Origin: CAVTWD01 sp963738325
GTDB lineage: Bacteria; Actinomycetota; Acidimicrobiia; Acidimicrobiales; Ilumatobacteraceae
DNA: 64,000 bases
NCBI GenBank assembly: GCA_963738325.1
Contig: CAVTWD010000017.1
Span: 186,001-250,000 of the forward strand
Reading direction: 5' to 3'
Shown one piece after another: positions 37,897 through 47,230 of the stretch (the first letter of the stretch is position 1; each line of letters begins with the position of its first letter). A program made the translations under genes and the position numbers. The notes under the pieces are model-generated. The model ran no database searches. It saw only the letters and a program-made list of their open reading frames with translations, and was not told the origin of the DNA.

Positions 37897-38950
37897 ATGG
37901 GCGAGTGGGTGTTACACGTCGACATCGACCAGTTCCTGCGCCGCGGTCGAGATCCTTCGCCGACCCGACCTCGCCGGTCGCCCGGTGATCGTCGGTGGTG
38001 ACGGCGACCCGAGCCGCCCGCGCCAGGTCGTCGCCACGGCGTCGTACGAAGCCCGGGCGTTCGGTGTCCGGTCGGGGATGCCACTGCGCACGGCGGCGCG
38101 CAAGTGCCCCGACGCGGTGTTCCTGCCGTCGGACAGACCGGCGTACGAGGCCGCGTCAGCACGGGTGATGGCCGCGCTGCGCTCGCTGGCGGTCGTCGTC
38201 GAGGTGTGGGGCTGGGACGAGGCGATCGTCGGTGCGACCACCGACGACCCGGAGGCGCTGGCCCGGGAGCTGCAAACGCGGGTGCACGCTGTGAGCGGCC
38301 TGAGCTGTGCCGTCGGGATCGGCGAGACCCGCCTGCAGGCCAAGACGGCAACGGGGTTCGCCAAGCCGGGCGGGATCGCCCGCCTGACCCGGGGCACGTG
38401 GCTCGCCACGATGGGCGACAAGCCGGTCACCGCGCTGTGGGGGATCGGCGACCGCACCGCGGTCCGGCTCGCCGACGCGAGCATCCGCACGATCGCCGAG
38501 CTCGCCCTCGCCGATCACCACGACCTGGCGGCGCGGTTCGGGCCGAGGATCGGTCCCTCTCTGCGGCTGCTCGGGCTCGGTGGGCACGTCGCGCCGGTCG
38601 ACGGCCGTCCGCACCTGCCGCGCTCGCGCAGCCGTGAGGTGACCTACGAGCGAGACCTCACCGACCGGTCGGAGATGGAGGACCAGCTCGCCGTGCTCGC
38701 GAGAGAGGTCACCGAGTCCGTCGTGGCCGAAGGCCGCCGAGTGACCCATCTCGCCGTGAAGGTGCGCACGGCAACGTTCTTCACCCGCTCCAGGATCCGC
38801 AAGCTTCCGGCGCCGACGACGGATCCCGCGGTGGTGTCCGCGGCGGCGCGCCGCATGCTCGACCTGTTCGATGTCGATCGACCGATCCGCCTGCTCGGCG
38901 TGCGGGTGGTGCTCGAGGTCGCAGAGGATGAGCCGCAGATCGCGATGTAA
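37897..38950 (+). CDS. dinB: Y-family DNA polymerase (Pol IV, DinB), one frameshift
   Basis: This is an error-prone translesion polymerase. MGEWVLHVDIDQFL gives the first catalytic aspartate. After a shift near 37940 it reads AAVEILRRPDLAGRPVIVGG, then ATASYEARAFGVRSGMPLRT, the second catalytic pair in VWGWDEAIVGA, VGIGETRLQAKTATGFAKPG, and the little-finger domain to RLLGVRVVLEVAED. One base restores a ~350-aa protein. The active-site block has W before DEA where SxDEA is usual, as in some mycobacterial DinP proteins (from memory). The C-terminal beta-clamp motif is not obvious. Confidence 0.75.
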
Positions 38951-38978
38951 CGCCCGCACGCGGCCGCGACGGCAGCCG

Positions 38979-39413
38979 CTAGGCCGTGACTTTCAGCGTG
39001 ATGTCGACGCCGGTCAGCGCCTTGCTGACCGGGCATCCGACCTTCGCCGCCTCCGCTGCCGCTTCGAACCCGGCCGCGTCCAGCCCATCGACGTCGCCGG
39101 ACACGATCAGCGTGATGCCCGTCAGCATGAACCCACCGGCCCGGTCGGGACCGAGTGTGACGTTCGCTTCGACGTCGAGCGTCCTCGGTGTCCCGCCACG
39201 AGTGGCGACCTCGTTCGACAACGACATCGCGTAGCACGCGGAGTGAGCTGCGGCGATCAGCTCCTCCGGACTGGTGGTGCCTCCGGCCTCGTCTGCCGCC
39301 CGCTTGGGGAACGACACCTCGTAGGTGCCGATCCCAGAGCTGGTCATCTCCACCTGCCCGGAGCCTTCGAGGAGCGTCCCTGTCCAGGCGGTCTTGGCCG
39401 TTCGTGTCGGCAT
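38979..39413 (-). CDS. OsmC-family peroxiredoxin
   Basis: The 144-aa protein is of the OsmC subgroup: SPEELIAAAHSACYAMSLSN with the first catalytic cysteine and AAKVGCPVSKALTGVDITL with the second. OsmC reduces organic hydroperoxides in the cytoplasm. ATG 39413 lies three bases after GGAGGA. Intact; convergent with the polymerase gene 28 bp away. Confidence 0.85.
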   Translation of the reverse strand: MPTRTAKTAWTGTLLEGSGQVEMTSSGIGTYEVSFPKRAADEAGGTTSPEELIAAAHSACYAMSLSNEVATRGGTPRTLDVEANVTLGPDRAGGFMLTGITLIVSGDVDGLDAAGFEAAAEAAKVGCPVSKALTGVDITLKVTA

Positions 39414-39604
39414 GATGCCTCCTCCGTTCAGACCGGCGGATCAGCTCGCGGGTGACGGCAAGCCGCGGCGTCCGTCGGCGTACCCCTCATGGTGCCATGC
39501 CCGTCCCGCACCTCCGCCGGCGCACCCTCGACCGTACGGCTCTCGCCGACTTCCTCGATGCCTCGGGCGAGTAGGTCCTCGTCGGGCGCTGCGCTACCCG
39601 AGGT

Positions 39605-39901
39605 TCAGGGCCCCACCCTGAGGCCGATGAGGTCCACGGTAATGTCGAACGTGGGCCAGGCCGAACACTGCGATCGCTCGTACGAGCACTCCCGACGTGA
39701 TGACCATGCGACCGGCTGGACGCCGTCCACGATCTCGGGCAGTCCGTCGAAGTCGGTCGCGAACCGCTCGACGATGGCCGGGAGCTCGAGCACGATGAAG
39801 TCCGTCGCGGACGGTTCGCCGTCTGGTCCCCGTGCCGGAGTAGGTGTCGAACTGGTCGAAGAACGGGGGTTGGTGACCCGAACCGTTCGCCGTTCGGTCA
39901 C
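39605..39901 (-). CDS. Toxin-like partner of a duplicated small-protein pair, copy 1
   Basis: GTG 39901 overlaps the preceding 62-aa gene as GTGA. The protein starts MTERRTVRVT and includes EPSATDFIVLELPAIVERFA. Near 39690 the natural reading seems to change frame (VITSGVLVRAIAVFGLA fits better) before returning to FDITVDLIGLRVGP. Layout (small first gene, overlapping second gene with an extended-strand end) resembles RelE/ParE-type modules, but I do not recognise the family. A homologous pair stands beside the second integrase at 60.4-60.8 kb. Confidence 0.5.
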   Translation of the reverse strand: MTERRTVRVTNPRSSTSSTPTPARGPDGEPSATDFIVLELPAIVERFATDFDGLPEIVDGVQPVAWSSRRECSYERSQCSAWPTFDITVDLIGLRVGP

Positions 39902-40086
39902 TGATGGTCGGCGGCGATGACGTTCCGCTCGACCAACAGCCGCCGACCTTCGGCCCGAACCTTGGCGACGAAGTCCTCCGGGATCTGGGACAGGTCGGTG
40001 GACGTCCGCTCGTTCACCAGCCGCTGACGTTCGTCGGGCGTCAGTCGCGCCACCTCAGCAGCGGTGCGTACCTCCGCGGCGTCCAT
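39898..40086 (-). CDS. Antitoxin-like 62-aa protein, copy 1
   Basis: ATG 40086 gives MDAAEVRTAAEVARLTPDER, then QRLVNERTSTDLSQIPEDFV and a basic tail AEGRRLLVERNVIA. It is 50/62 identical to the frame at 60586-60774. It overlaps its partner gene as GTGA. Charged, helical, short and coupled, it looks like an antitoxin, but no known family is recognised. Confidence 0.6.
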   Translation of the reverse strand: MDAAEVRTAAEVARLTPDERQRLVNERTSTDLSQIPEDFVAKVRAEGRRLLVERNVIAADHQ

Positions 40087-40167
40087 ATGCAGATGCTATT
40101 CAACGGCCTCGGGATTCCCACCGGTCCGCCTGGTGCTCGCCGTGCGCATCACACTTCGGGTTGGTGG

Positions 40168-40560
40168 TCACGGTGTCGGGCCGTCGATGGAGGCCGTCGC
40201 CGCGGCGAGCACCGACCGTAGCGAGGTCGATGGCACGGCCAGCGTCGGCGCTCGTTGCCTCGTCGAGATCGGCCGGGTAACGACCGTCGATCGCCCATCG
40301 GCTGAGCTCCGGAAGATCGAGACCGTCGAAGGCGAGCGCGTCCACCTCTGGGAGACGACTGACGAGCCGATCGAGGTCGGGCAGCTTGGGCGGATCGACA
40401 TCGCGAGCGATGAGCAACGCCTTGATCGCCTTCTCGGCTGCCTGGTGAGCCCAGAGCACGCCCCCCGAGGCACGAGCTTCTCATCGGCCGCAGTGTGCTC
40501 GGCCAGCACGAGGTCCTCCGCCGCCCAGCGAAGCCAACGTGCAGCAACCTCCCGACGGTC
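40168..40560 (-). CDS. HEPN-domain protein of an MNT-HEPN pair, frameshifted
   Basis: HEPN partners of MNT nucleotidyltransferases act as RNases or targets of AMPylation. Reading two frames gives REVAARWLRWAAEDLVLAEH, then WAHQAAEKAIKALLIARDVD, then LPDLDRLVSRLPEVDALAFD. The break lies in a run of six C at 40461-40466. A second break near 40220 leads to the stop at 40168. The start is unclear because no ATG/GTG is in the first frame near the MNT stop. The RX4-6H motif is not obvious. Confidence 0.65.
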   Translation of the reverse strand, partial: DRREVAARWLRWAAEDLVLAEHTAADEKLVPRGACSGLTRQPRRRSRRCSSLAMSIRPSCPTSIGSSVVSQRWTRSPSTVSIFRSSADGRSTVVTRPISTRQRAPTLAVPSTSLRSVLAAATASIDGPTP

Positions 40561-40924
40561 AGGCGGCGCGCTCAGCGGTTCGGCCCTCGCGCAGCGCGAC
40601 CCGCACGATGCCGGGCACGTTCGACTCACGCTCCAGCAGCGCGTCGTCGACCACGATGACCTCGACGGGTACGGGAAGGTCCCGCAGCTCGCGAAGGACC
40701 CGGACGGCATCGTCGTGGCGGCGGGTCACCTGCGGCAGCACCACGAGGAGGTCGATGTCCGAGTCGGGCCCGTCATCGCCCCGCTCAACGGAGCCGAACA
40801 CGACCACGCGCAGTGCGTCGGTGCGGTCGAGGACCCGCTCGATGACGTCGGGCACCCAGGCGGCAAGCGGCCGGCCGTTGTAGACGGCCTTCCCGTCGAC
40901 GACCTCGACAACTGAGCGGCTCAT
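40559..40924 (-). CDS. MNT-type nucleotidyltransferase (minimal NTase) antitoxin
   Basis: The 121-aa protein has the minimal-nucleotidyltransferase signature VVVFGSVERGDDGPDSDIDL (GS...DxD), then VPVEVIVVDDALLERE. In MNT-HEPN systems it modifies or neutralises the HEPN partner encoded downstream. ATG 40924 overlaps the integrase stop as TGATG, so the pair is translated behind the integrase. Confidence 0.82.
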   Translation of the reverse strand: MSRSVVEVVDGKAVYNGRPLAAWVPDVIERVLDRTDALRVVVFGSVERGDDGPDSDIDLLVVLPQVTRRHDDAVRVLRELRDLPVPVEVIVVDDALLERESNVPGIVRVALREGRTAERAA

Positions 40925-42038
40925 CAGGTCCCATTCTTCCCGCTGGCCGCCTCGGCCGCGGCGACTTGCATCGCCAGGCAGCGGGCGTCGAAGGCGGTGG
41001 CGATGGCTTCGTCGAGCTCGGGGAACAGGTGGCCGTAGCGGTCGAGGGTGACGGTGATCGAGCTGTGGCCCATGCGCACCTGGATCGCCTTGGGCTGGGC
41101 GCCGTCGGCGATGGCGAGGGAGACGCTGGTGTGCCTCAAGTCGTGGAAGCCACAGGAAACGCCGGCGGCGAGCTGGGCCCGCTTGAAGTGGTGGGTCTGG
41201 AAGCTCGAGTGCGACAGCGGCTGGCCGGCGCCGTTCGTGAACACCAGGGCGTCGGGCTCGGGCTCGACGAAGCGGTCGAGGTGGTCGGCGAGCATGGCCG
41301 CGACGGCAGCCGAGACGGTGATCGTCCTCGTGCCCGAGTCGGTCTTCGGTTGGCGTCGCAGCCGGGAGCCGTCGTCGAGCTGGACGAGCTGCTCGACCAC
41401 TCGGATCTTGGGGCGAACCACGTCGACGCTTCCCCGCCGCAGCCCGACGAGCTCGCTCCAGCGCCTGCCCGTGTCGATGGCGACGTAGATCAGCGTCCGG
41501 TACCGCTCCGAGTGGGCCTCGGCCAGCGCCATCGCCTGCTCCCACGTGAGCACGGTCATGGCCGTCTTGGGGACCTTGGGTGGGCGAACCCGGTCGCACG
41601 GGTTGGAGAGCAGACGGTCCTTCTCGACAGCCGTCTGCAGGACCCGACGGAGCGTGCGGTAGTGGCGGTGGACCGACGACGGCGCCAGGCCCTTGGCCAG
41701 CTCGTCGTTGAGCCAGGTCTCGATCTCCTCCGGCGAGAGCCGGCCGAGACGCACCGAGCCGAAGCGAGGGAGGATGTAGCGGTCGAAGTCCCGCTGGTAC
41801 GTCTGCTGCGTCGTCGGCGCGAGCGAGCCTGCGAACATCATGAAGGTCTCGACCCACTGCTCAAGCGGGACGTCGGCGCCGCGAGGATCGATCCACCGGC
41901 CGCGGTCCATGTCGACCTCGACTTCGCGGGCGAACCGCTCGGCATCGGCCTTGCGTTGGAACGTGCGGCTGCGGTTGTGGCCGCCCGGGTCTCGGTGCGA
42001 ACCCGGCAGCCCCCGCTGCGCTTCTCGATGGATGCCAT
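40924..42038 (-). CDS. Tyrosine integrase 1
   Basis: This phage/ICE-type tyrosine recombinase begins MASIEKRSGG. After a short break near 42000 it continues RTFQRKADAERFAREVEVDM. The SAM-like domain includes LAPTTQQTYQRDFDRYILPR. The catalytic domain has TGRRWSELVGLRRG (Arg I), FHDLRHTSVSLAIADG (HxLRH), VRMGHSSITVTLDRYGHLF (GH...Y). ATG 42038 is preferred; an upstream in-frame start at 42102 gives unrelated sequence. It reads away from the tRNA-Cys fragment 129 bp to its right, as integrases at tRNA att sites do. It is close to integrase 2. Confidence 0.82.
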
Positions 42039-42166
42039 GAGTGCCCTCCGTGGGTACGAAATCGGTACGGAGCCACGGATCCTGAGGGATCGAGGAGGAC
42101 ACTGCCGGTCAATGGCGGTCAGACCGAAATGGACTCTGACCAGGCACGATAGCACCACCAGCAGAG

Positions 42167-42209
42167 AGGCGACGCCGGGAATCGAACCCGGGTAGAGGGC
42201 TTTGCAGGC
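42167..42209 (-). repeat. Partial tRNA-Cys copy (attachment-site scar)
   Basis: Forty-three nucleotides match the 3' part of the tRNA-Cys at 62010-62081, from the anticodon loop to the discriminator base (38/43 identical). Four of the five differences lie in the T stem and keep it paired, so this copy came from a different tRNA-Cys sequence. The 5' half is absent. This is what an att site left by integration into a tRNA gene looks like. Confidence 0.75.
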
Positions 42210-42457
42210 GGAGCCGTGGCATGCGTTTGTCCAGGTAGATGCCTATTTCAGGTGTCAGTTATGTAATGTTGGACACGTGTCGGGCACGCTCCCAGACGAT
42301 GCCGGAAGCCCGTACCCTCGTCCGTTCTCGACGTCGAAGGGCGGGCTACGACGGCTCGCTGGCAAAGCCAGTCGCGTATCGAGTTCTGGTCTACTGCCTG
42401 CGCGCGACGGCCAGCATGGGCGGAGTTGGCGAACACGCCAGGGCGTCGTGGATGGCT
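42210..42457. other. Element left end, no gene
   Basis: No supported coding sequence lies between the tRNA fragment and the next gene. A perfect palindrome GACACGTGTC occurs near 42274. The sequence is the presumed left end of the 20-kb element. Confidence 0.4.
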
Positions 42458-43174
42458 TCAGCCGGGTCGGACCACACCGGTGAGGTGGCAGGCGGCAGTC
42501 CAGCGCTCGGCGTCGGCCAGGCGGGCTTCGTCGCCGGAGTCACAACGGATCAACCTCGCACAGTCATGGATCGCGGCGCGCAGCAGATCATGGAGCAAGC
42601 CGTCGGGATCGGGCGTGCAAGCGCACGCGATCCCTTCGACGGCCAGCCGAACGACGGTTGGCGCGCTGTACTTTCGGAACTTTGCGACGGTGGTCGAGCT
42701 GTCCGCGACGAACCGCTCGGCCCACCGCGCCGCATCCGGCGCCTGCGCCAACGCCCGTCGGCTCCGGTCTTCGACACCGCCGGTCGGCCGATGACCAAGA
42801 CCATCGACGAGGCGGTTGGCCACGATCACCCCGACGGCCAAGGCCCGTTGGCGCTCCTCGGACGCGACCGGCAGGGCCACGCTCGCCGATCGCAGCGAAA
42901 TCACGACATCGACGTAGGGATCGTCGCTGGTGAGTCCGATGACGCTCGGAATCAGAGGGGCCAGCTGGTGGCGGCCGACGTCGCTCGTGTAATCGTTGAC
43001 GAGGCGGGCGAGCGAGGCGAGCAGCGGGTGGGTACACGCGGGATGGTCACTCCAGGACTCGCCCGACATGAACGACACGAGCTCCATGAAACACACGCCC
43101 TTGCGCGGGCTGCGGTGCTTGCCCCGAGAGAGCAGCGGCACACCGTCAGGTACTCCAGAAGTGGTCATGGCCAT
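42458..43174 (-). CDS. Protein of unknown function (~238 aa)
   Basis: ATG 43174 follows GAGGTG. The protein begins MAMTTSGVPDGVPLLSRGKH and continues GVCFMELVSFMSGESWSDHP, ACTHPLLASLARLVNDYTSD, then SVIGLTSDDPYVDVVISLR. This start is common in actinobacterial proteins of unknown role. There is no transmembrane segment. A longer open frame to 43399 lacks that character. Confidence 0.6.
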   Translation of the reverse strand: MAMTTSGVPDGVPLLSRGKHRSPRKGVCFMELVSFMSGESWSDHPACTHPLLASLARLVNDYTSDVGRHQLAPLIPSVIGLTSDDPYVDVVISLRSASVALPVASEERQRALAVGVIVANRLVDGLGHRPTGGVEDRSRRALAQAPDAARWAERFVADSSTTVAKFRKYSAPTVVRLAVEGIACACTPDPDGLLHDLLRAAIHDCARLIRCDSGDEARLADAERWTAACHLTGVVRPG

Positions 43175-43347
43175 ATTCGCCACCTCGGGCTGGGCGGTCC
43201 GAACAACGTCATTCTCGTACACGGCGAGCCTGCTGTCACCGGGCCCTCGAGCGCTCCTACCGCGGGGCGCCCAGAGCGATCGGCGCCGACCTCGCGGGAC
43301 CCACCGGCGAGCACCCGCTGTGGGCGATCTAGACAACGAAGTGAGGC

Positions 43348-43770
43348 ATGTACAAGGCCACCGTGCGCTGGATGTTTGGGGCAACGTCGCCATGCTCAAC
43401 GCCGGCGACTACCGGCCGGCAGTGGCCACGTTCGCCGACGACCTCGAGTTCTCCTTCCCGGGTGACAACTCGTGGGTCGACGAGTTCCGGCCGGTCGAGC
43501 GCGGCAGCCACGCCCACGTCACCCACCGCGGCAAGGCCGAGATGGAGCGGCTCCTGCAGCGCTACGTCGCCGCCGGAATCCAGACGGAAGTCGAACACGT
43601 CCTCGTCAACGGCCCACCGTGGAACAGGCGGGCCGCCGTCCGTGTCCACGTCTGGTCCCCGCGCGAACAGGGTGATCAGTACACCAACCGGGCCGTCCTG
43701 TTCGTCACGTCGGCGCGGGGCAAGCTGCGCACTCAAGAGGACTACGAAGACACCCAACGGTCGCGACGCC
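43348..43770 (+). CDS. SnoaL/NTF2-like protein, frameshifted start
   Basis: ATG 43348 gives MYKATVRWM. After a shift near 43378 the protein reads MLNAGDYRPAVATFADDLEF, SFPGDNSWVDEFRPVERGSH, then VLVNGPPWNRRAAVRVHVWS and KLRTQEDYEDT. This is the cone-shaped SnoaL-like fold with its conserved tryptophan/aspartate pattern. The C-terminal boundary is unclear; after ~43760 the sequence is not family-like. Confidence 0.6.
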
Positions 43771-43896
43771 GGCGGCCTCGAGCCCGTTCAACTGCCTGCG
43801 GGTTGGCAGGTCGTGCACCTGTGCGGCGAATCGCAGCCCGGCGTCGCGTCAGCTGCGCCGGGCCGGCGGCGGGCACGTGCCCGACGCGAGACGCTC

Positions 43897-44174
43897 TCAA
43901 GGGTGAGTCCGGTACAAGTCGCGTCGATGATCGACTCGAAGCACGATGAGTTCCCGTCGGTCGTCGTCGATGCGGTACAGCACGCGATAGGTGCCACGCC
44001 GAGCGGCGAAGACGCCGACCAGCTCGTTGCAGAACTCACGACCGACCCGGTAGGGGTCCTCGACGAGCGCGGTCGTCACGAACTCGATCACGGCCGCGCT
44101 CGCCGCTTCAGGCAACCTTTCAACGATCGTCCGAGCCGCCGGCCCGGCGACGACCAGACGTAAGGTTCGGTCAC
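43897..44174 (-). CDS. RelE/ParE-type toxin, one frameshift
   Basis: RelE-type toxins cleave mRNA on the ribosome. GTG 44174 overlaps the upstream stop as GTGA and starts VTEPY. After a missing base near 44160 follow RLVVAGPAARTIVERLPEAA, EFVTTALVEDPYRVGREFCN and GTYRVLYRIDDDRRELIVLR, typical of actinobacterial RelE toxins. Fixing one base gives a ~92-aa protein. Confidence 0.7.
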
Positions 44175-44344
44175 CCCGACGTCGACGGGCGCAACGCCTT
44201 CACCCCGTCAACACCGCGCACGACGTCACCAGCAGCCACCGCCGCCTCCGCCTCGATCAACCCGCGGACCGCCTCGCTATCACTGAGCACCTCGAGCGCG
44301 TCCTGGCTCACGATCTGGTCCGGAACGTGCTCCTCCGGCTCCAC
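44171..44344 (-). CDS. Antitoxin-like C-terminal segment preceding the RelE toxin
   Basis: The frame ending in the GTGA overlap reads VPDQIVSQDALEVLSDSEAV, then LIEAEAAVAAGDVVRGVDGV. That resembles the toxin-binding tail of Phd/YefM-type antitoxins. A Phd DNA-binding N-terminus is not visible upstream, although the frame stays open past 44460. GTG 44344 is only a guess. It is probably a 5'-damaged antitoxin. Confidence 0.4.
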   Translation of the reverse strand: MEPEEHVPDQIVSQDALEVLSDSEAVRGLIEAEAAVAAGDVVRGVDGVKALRPSTSG

Positions 44345-44477
44345 GCTGCGAGTTCCGAACCAGGTTCCGTCGGCCGAGTCCTCGACGAGGCCCTCGCTCG
44401 ACGAGGCGGATCCGACAGACAGGCTGTGCTCGCTTGCGGCCGCGGCTGAGTCTTGCGAGTGTGTGTCGGCCCTACGG

Positions 44478-45641
44478 CTACGTCAGGTAGCCCGGCGTAG
44501 TCTTCGGTGGACCGCTCGGGAGCGAGAGCGCCTCACCGTGGAACGTCCTGCCGCCAAGCTGGCTCTGGAGCTCCTCGTCGAGCTCGTCGGCGATCTCGCC
44601 GATGAGCTGGATCGTCTCCACGACATGCGCTGACACGTAGGGACGGGCCATCACGTCGGCGGCCATCAACATCGAGTCGCCCTCGACGAAGGCCCGCACG
44701 ACGTTGTAGCGCTGGTTGATCGAGTTGGCCGCCTCGAGAAGCGCAGCTCCGCTCGGCACCTCGACGATCAACGGCGCGAACACGTTGACGACTGGCGCGG
44801 CCTTGGAGACACGAACGAAGACAGATGTAGTGCCCCACTTGATGGGAATGTCGCCGTCCGCGTCGATGTACAGCTCGTCGAGCTGCAACATCCCTCGGAC
44901 GGTGGCTTCCAGCTCCTTGCGGAGGTCTTCGGCATCTCGTGGCGACGGCAGCAGCGCCTCGATCTCGGCGGGGTCGACCGATGGGATCTCTTCCACCCGC
45001 CGAAGCCCGAGCTTCGAGAAGAGCAATGGCGCCCCGGCTTCGTCAAAGGCGACATAGCGGAGCTGCTCACTAGCGCGAGCACCATGGACGTCCCGCAGCG
45101 TCGCGACCGCGAACTGAGCCACCTCAATGTGTGGCACCGGTGTGGGCCAGTCGCGGAAGTAGTTCGGCGAGCCCAACGGGTCGCTCTGGTCCTCGCCCGC
45201 CCCGGGCGCATGCGTCGGAGGACACCAACCCATCACGGCGAGAGCGCGCTGGTCGTCGGCGCTGAGCCGCGCGTCGCCGTCGAGAAAGGCGTTCGAGACG
45301 GTCTCGGCACGGAGTCCGTCGTCACCGAACGACGCGAACTGGACGAACCTCTCGGTCCGCCCGACACTGGCGGCGCGAGGTCCGAGCGACAGGATGAGGT
45401 ACTGGCTGTTCTCGAGCGCCGTGAGCGTCCTCGTGAGACTGCGTGTGAACTTCCCCCACACGTCCGGCGTCTCCGACTCGACGGATCCGGCTGGCGTTCT
45501 GCCGGCCGAGACGAACTCCTCCAAAACCGCGTTCCGCAGCGTGACGTGATTCCTGCACGACCGCAGATAGCGGAGTTGGTCGGCTTTGCGCTTTACAGGA
45601 ATCGACATGTCGCCGAGCTGCCAGGCTCGGAGCGAGCTCAC
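44478..45641 (-). CDS. TY-Chap / YbjN-like chaperone-fold protein
   Basis: The 387-aa protein has two regions typical of the T3SS-chaperone/YbjN (TY-Chap) fold. The first is TALENSQYLILSLGPRAASV, FVQFASFGDDGLRAETVSNA and SPNYFRDWPTPVPHIEVAQF. The second spans ~residues 240-380: DELYIDADGDIPIKWGTTSV, VVNVFAPLIVEVPSGAALLE and NQRYNVVRAFVEGDSMLMAA. Such domains are thought to hold peptides or act in stress or conflict systems. A 63-aa gene precedes it by eight bases. ATG 45608 is an alternative start. Intact. Confidence 0.6.
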   Translation of the reverse strand: MSSLRAWQLGDMSIPVKRKADQLRYLRSCRNHVTLRNAVLEEFVSAGRTPAGSVESETPDVWGKFTRSLTRTLTALENSQYLILSLGPRAASVGRTERFVQFASFGDDGLRAETVSNAFLDGDARLSADDQRALAVMGWCPPTHAPGAGEDQSDPLGSPNYFRDWPTPVPHIEVAQFAVATLRDVHGARASEQLRYVAFDEAGAPLLFSKLGLRRVEEIPSVDPAEIEALLPSPRDAEDLRKELEATVRGMLQLDELYIDADGDIPIKWGTTSVFVRVSKAAPVVNVFAPLIVEVPSGAALLEAANSINQRYNVVRAFVEGDSMLMAADVMARPYVSAHVVETIQLIGEIADELDEELQSQLGGRTFHGEALSLPSGPPKTTPGYLT

Positions 45642-45648
45642 GACCGCC

Positions 45649-45840
45649 TCACGCGTCTTGCGGCGCGTTGGCCAACCAGGTATCGCGCAGGACGGTCCAA
45701 TGGTCGGCGACGAGCGCCGGCCCGGGTGGGGTCCCGTATCGCCTGCTCAGCGCGACCAGCGGATCCCCTTTCGTTCGCATGTGTGCACCGAGCTGCGCGA
45801 CGACAGCGTCGTCGACGTTCGCCCATCGAAATCGCGGCAT
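45649..45840 (-). CDS. Small protein of unknown function upstream of the TY-Chap gene
   Basis: ATG 45840 gives MPRFRWANVDDAVVAQLGAH, then KGDPLVALSRRYGTPPGPAL and HWTVLRDTWLA. It is 63 aa with no recognised family. It lies directly upstream of the TY-Chap gene in the same direction, so the two are likely co-expressed. A longer start at 45912 is possible. Confidence 0.5.
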   Translation of the reverse strand: MPRFRWANVDDAVVAQLGAHMRTKGDPLVALSRRYGTPPGPALVADHWTVLRDTWLANAPQDA

Positions 45841-45983
45841 GTCGACCTCCCCACGTCGGCCGAGGGCACGGGCAAGACTGCGTTCTCGGCCGATCGTGCC
45901 CCGGAACGGCACAGGTGCGTCGACCTAGACCCGTGCACGAGCGGCGGCGTCGCCCTGCTGCCAGCCCTCCCTCGGTGCTCCGA

Positions 45984-47230
45984 CTAGCAGGGTGCTGGAA
46001 ATACGCTGAGGGTGCTCGCGTTCGGCGCTCGGATCGAAAAGACTGTGGGTATGCGTGGGAGCCCGGATCCGTAGCTGGCGGTGTTGTCTTCGTTGTCGAC
46101 GGAGGATCTGATCCCGTCGGATCATCCGATCCGCAAGATCCGCAGGGTGGTCGACGCGGTGCTCGCCGAGCTGGATGACGTGTTCGATGGCATGTACGCG
46201 CCCGGGGGCCGCCGCAGCGTCCCACCGGAGACGCTGTTGAAGTCGACGGTGTTGATGGCGCTGTACTCGATCCGTTCGGAGCGGGCGTTCTGCGAGCGGC
46301 GCAACTACGACCTGCTGTTCAAATGGTTCCTGGACATGCGCATCGACGCCGCCGCGTTCGACGCGACCACGTTCACCAAGAACCGCATACGGCTCCTCGA
46401 ACACGAGGTCGCGGACGAGTTCTTCGCCGCCGTCGTGCACCAGGCCAAGCTGCGCCGCTACCTGTCGAGTGAGCACTTCTCCGTCGATGGCACGTTGTTG
46501 GAGGCGTGGGCGTCGCACAAGAGCTTCAAACCCAAAGACGGCCCACCTGCGGATCCGCCCGACGGACCGCAACATCGAGGTCCAGTGGCACGGCGAGCGC
46601 CGATCGAACGAGACGCACGCCTCGACCACCGACCCGGAGACCAGGTTGTATCGCAAGAGCCGCAACACCGCCGCCACGCTGTGCTATTCGGGGCACCTGT
46701 TGATGGAACACCGCAACGCGTTGATCGTCGACGCCGAACTCACCTGCGCCGATGGGTATGCCGAGAGGGCCACCACCGTGGCGATGCTCGCCCGACTCCC
46801 CAAGACGGCTCGACGGCGCACCGTCGCTGGTGACAAGGGCTACGACACCAGCGGCTTCGTCGCCGAGGTCCGCAACCTCGGGTTCACGCCGCACGTCGCC
46901 CAGAACACGGCACGGCAGCGGTCGGCGATCGACGGGCGCACGACCAGACACACCGGTCACGCCGTCAGCATGCGGATCCGCAAACGGATCGAGGAACCCT
47001 TCGGCTGGATCAAAACCATCGCCGGCGGACGCAAACTCCGCTACCGAGGACGACAACGCAACCGGGCCTGGTTCCGCATCACCGCCCTCGACGCCCAACC
47101 AGCCTGACCGGCGACCTCGCCCGGCCCCACGACGGCACGACCAGCCGACCGATCACCCGACGATCGATCGCACCACTCGCAGCACAAGGCCGAAACGGGA
47201 CACAAACCCTGCTTTTCAGCATCCTGCTAG
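45984..47230. mobile_element. IS5-family-type insertion sequence
   Basis: The element is bounded by imperfect inverted repeats: CTAGCAGGGTGCTGGAAA on the left and, read from the right end, CTAGCAGGATGCTGAAAA (16/18). CTAG at both tips is palindromic and could include a short target duplication. One transposase lies inside. The sequence interrupted is not recognisable. Confidence 0.75.
46081..47107 (+). CDS. IS5-type DDE transposase, one frameshift
   Basis: GTG 46081 starts MLSSLSTEDLIPSDHPIRKI, with the DUF772-like N-domain (ETLLKSTVLMALYSIRSERA) and FSVDGTLLEAWASHKSFKPK (first catalytic Asp). After a shift near 46560 it continues THASTTDPETRLYRKSRN, TVAGDKGYDTSGFVAEVRNL (second Asp) and KRIEEPFGWIKTIAGGRKLR (Glu). 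No obvious slippery heptamer sits at the break, so an indel or decay is as likely as programmed frameshifting. Confidence 0.75.

Noticed and set aside
46540..46580. Programmed -1 frameshift in the IS5-type transposase
   Set aside because: I see no convincing slippery heptamer plus structure at the break, and similar one-base breaks occur in unrelated genes nearby.
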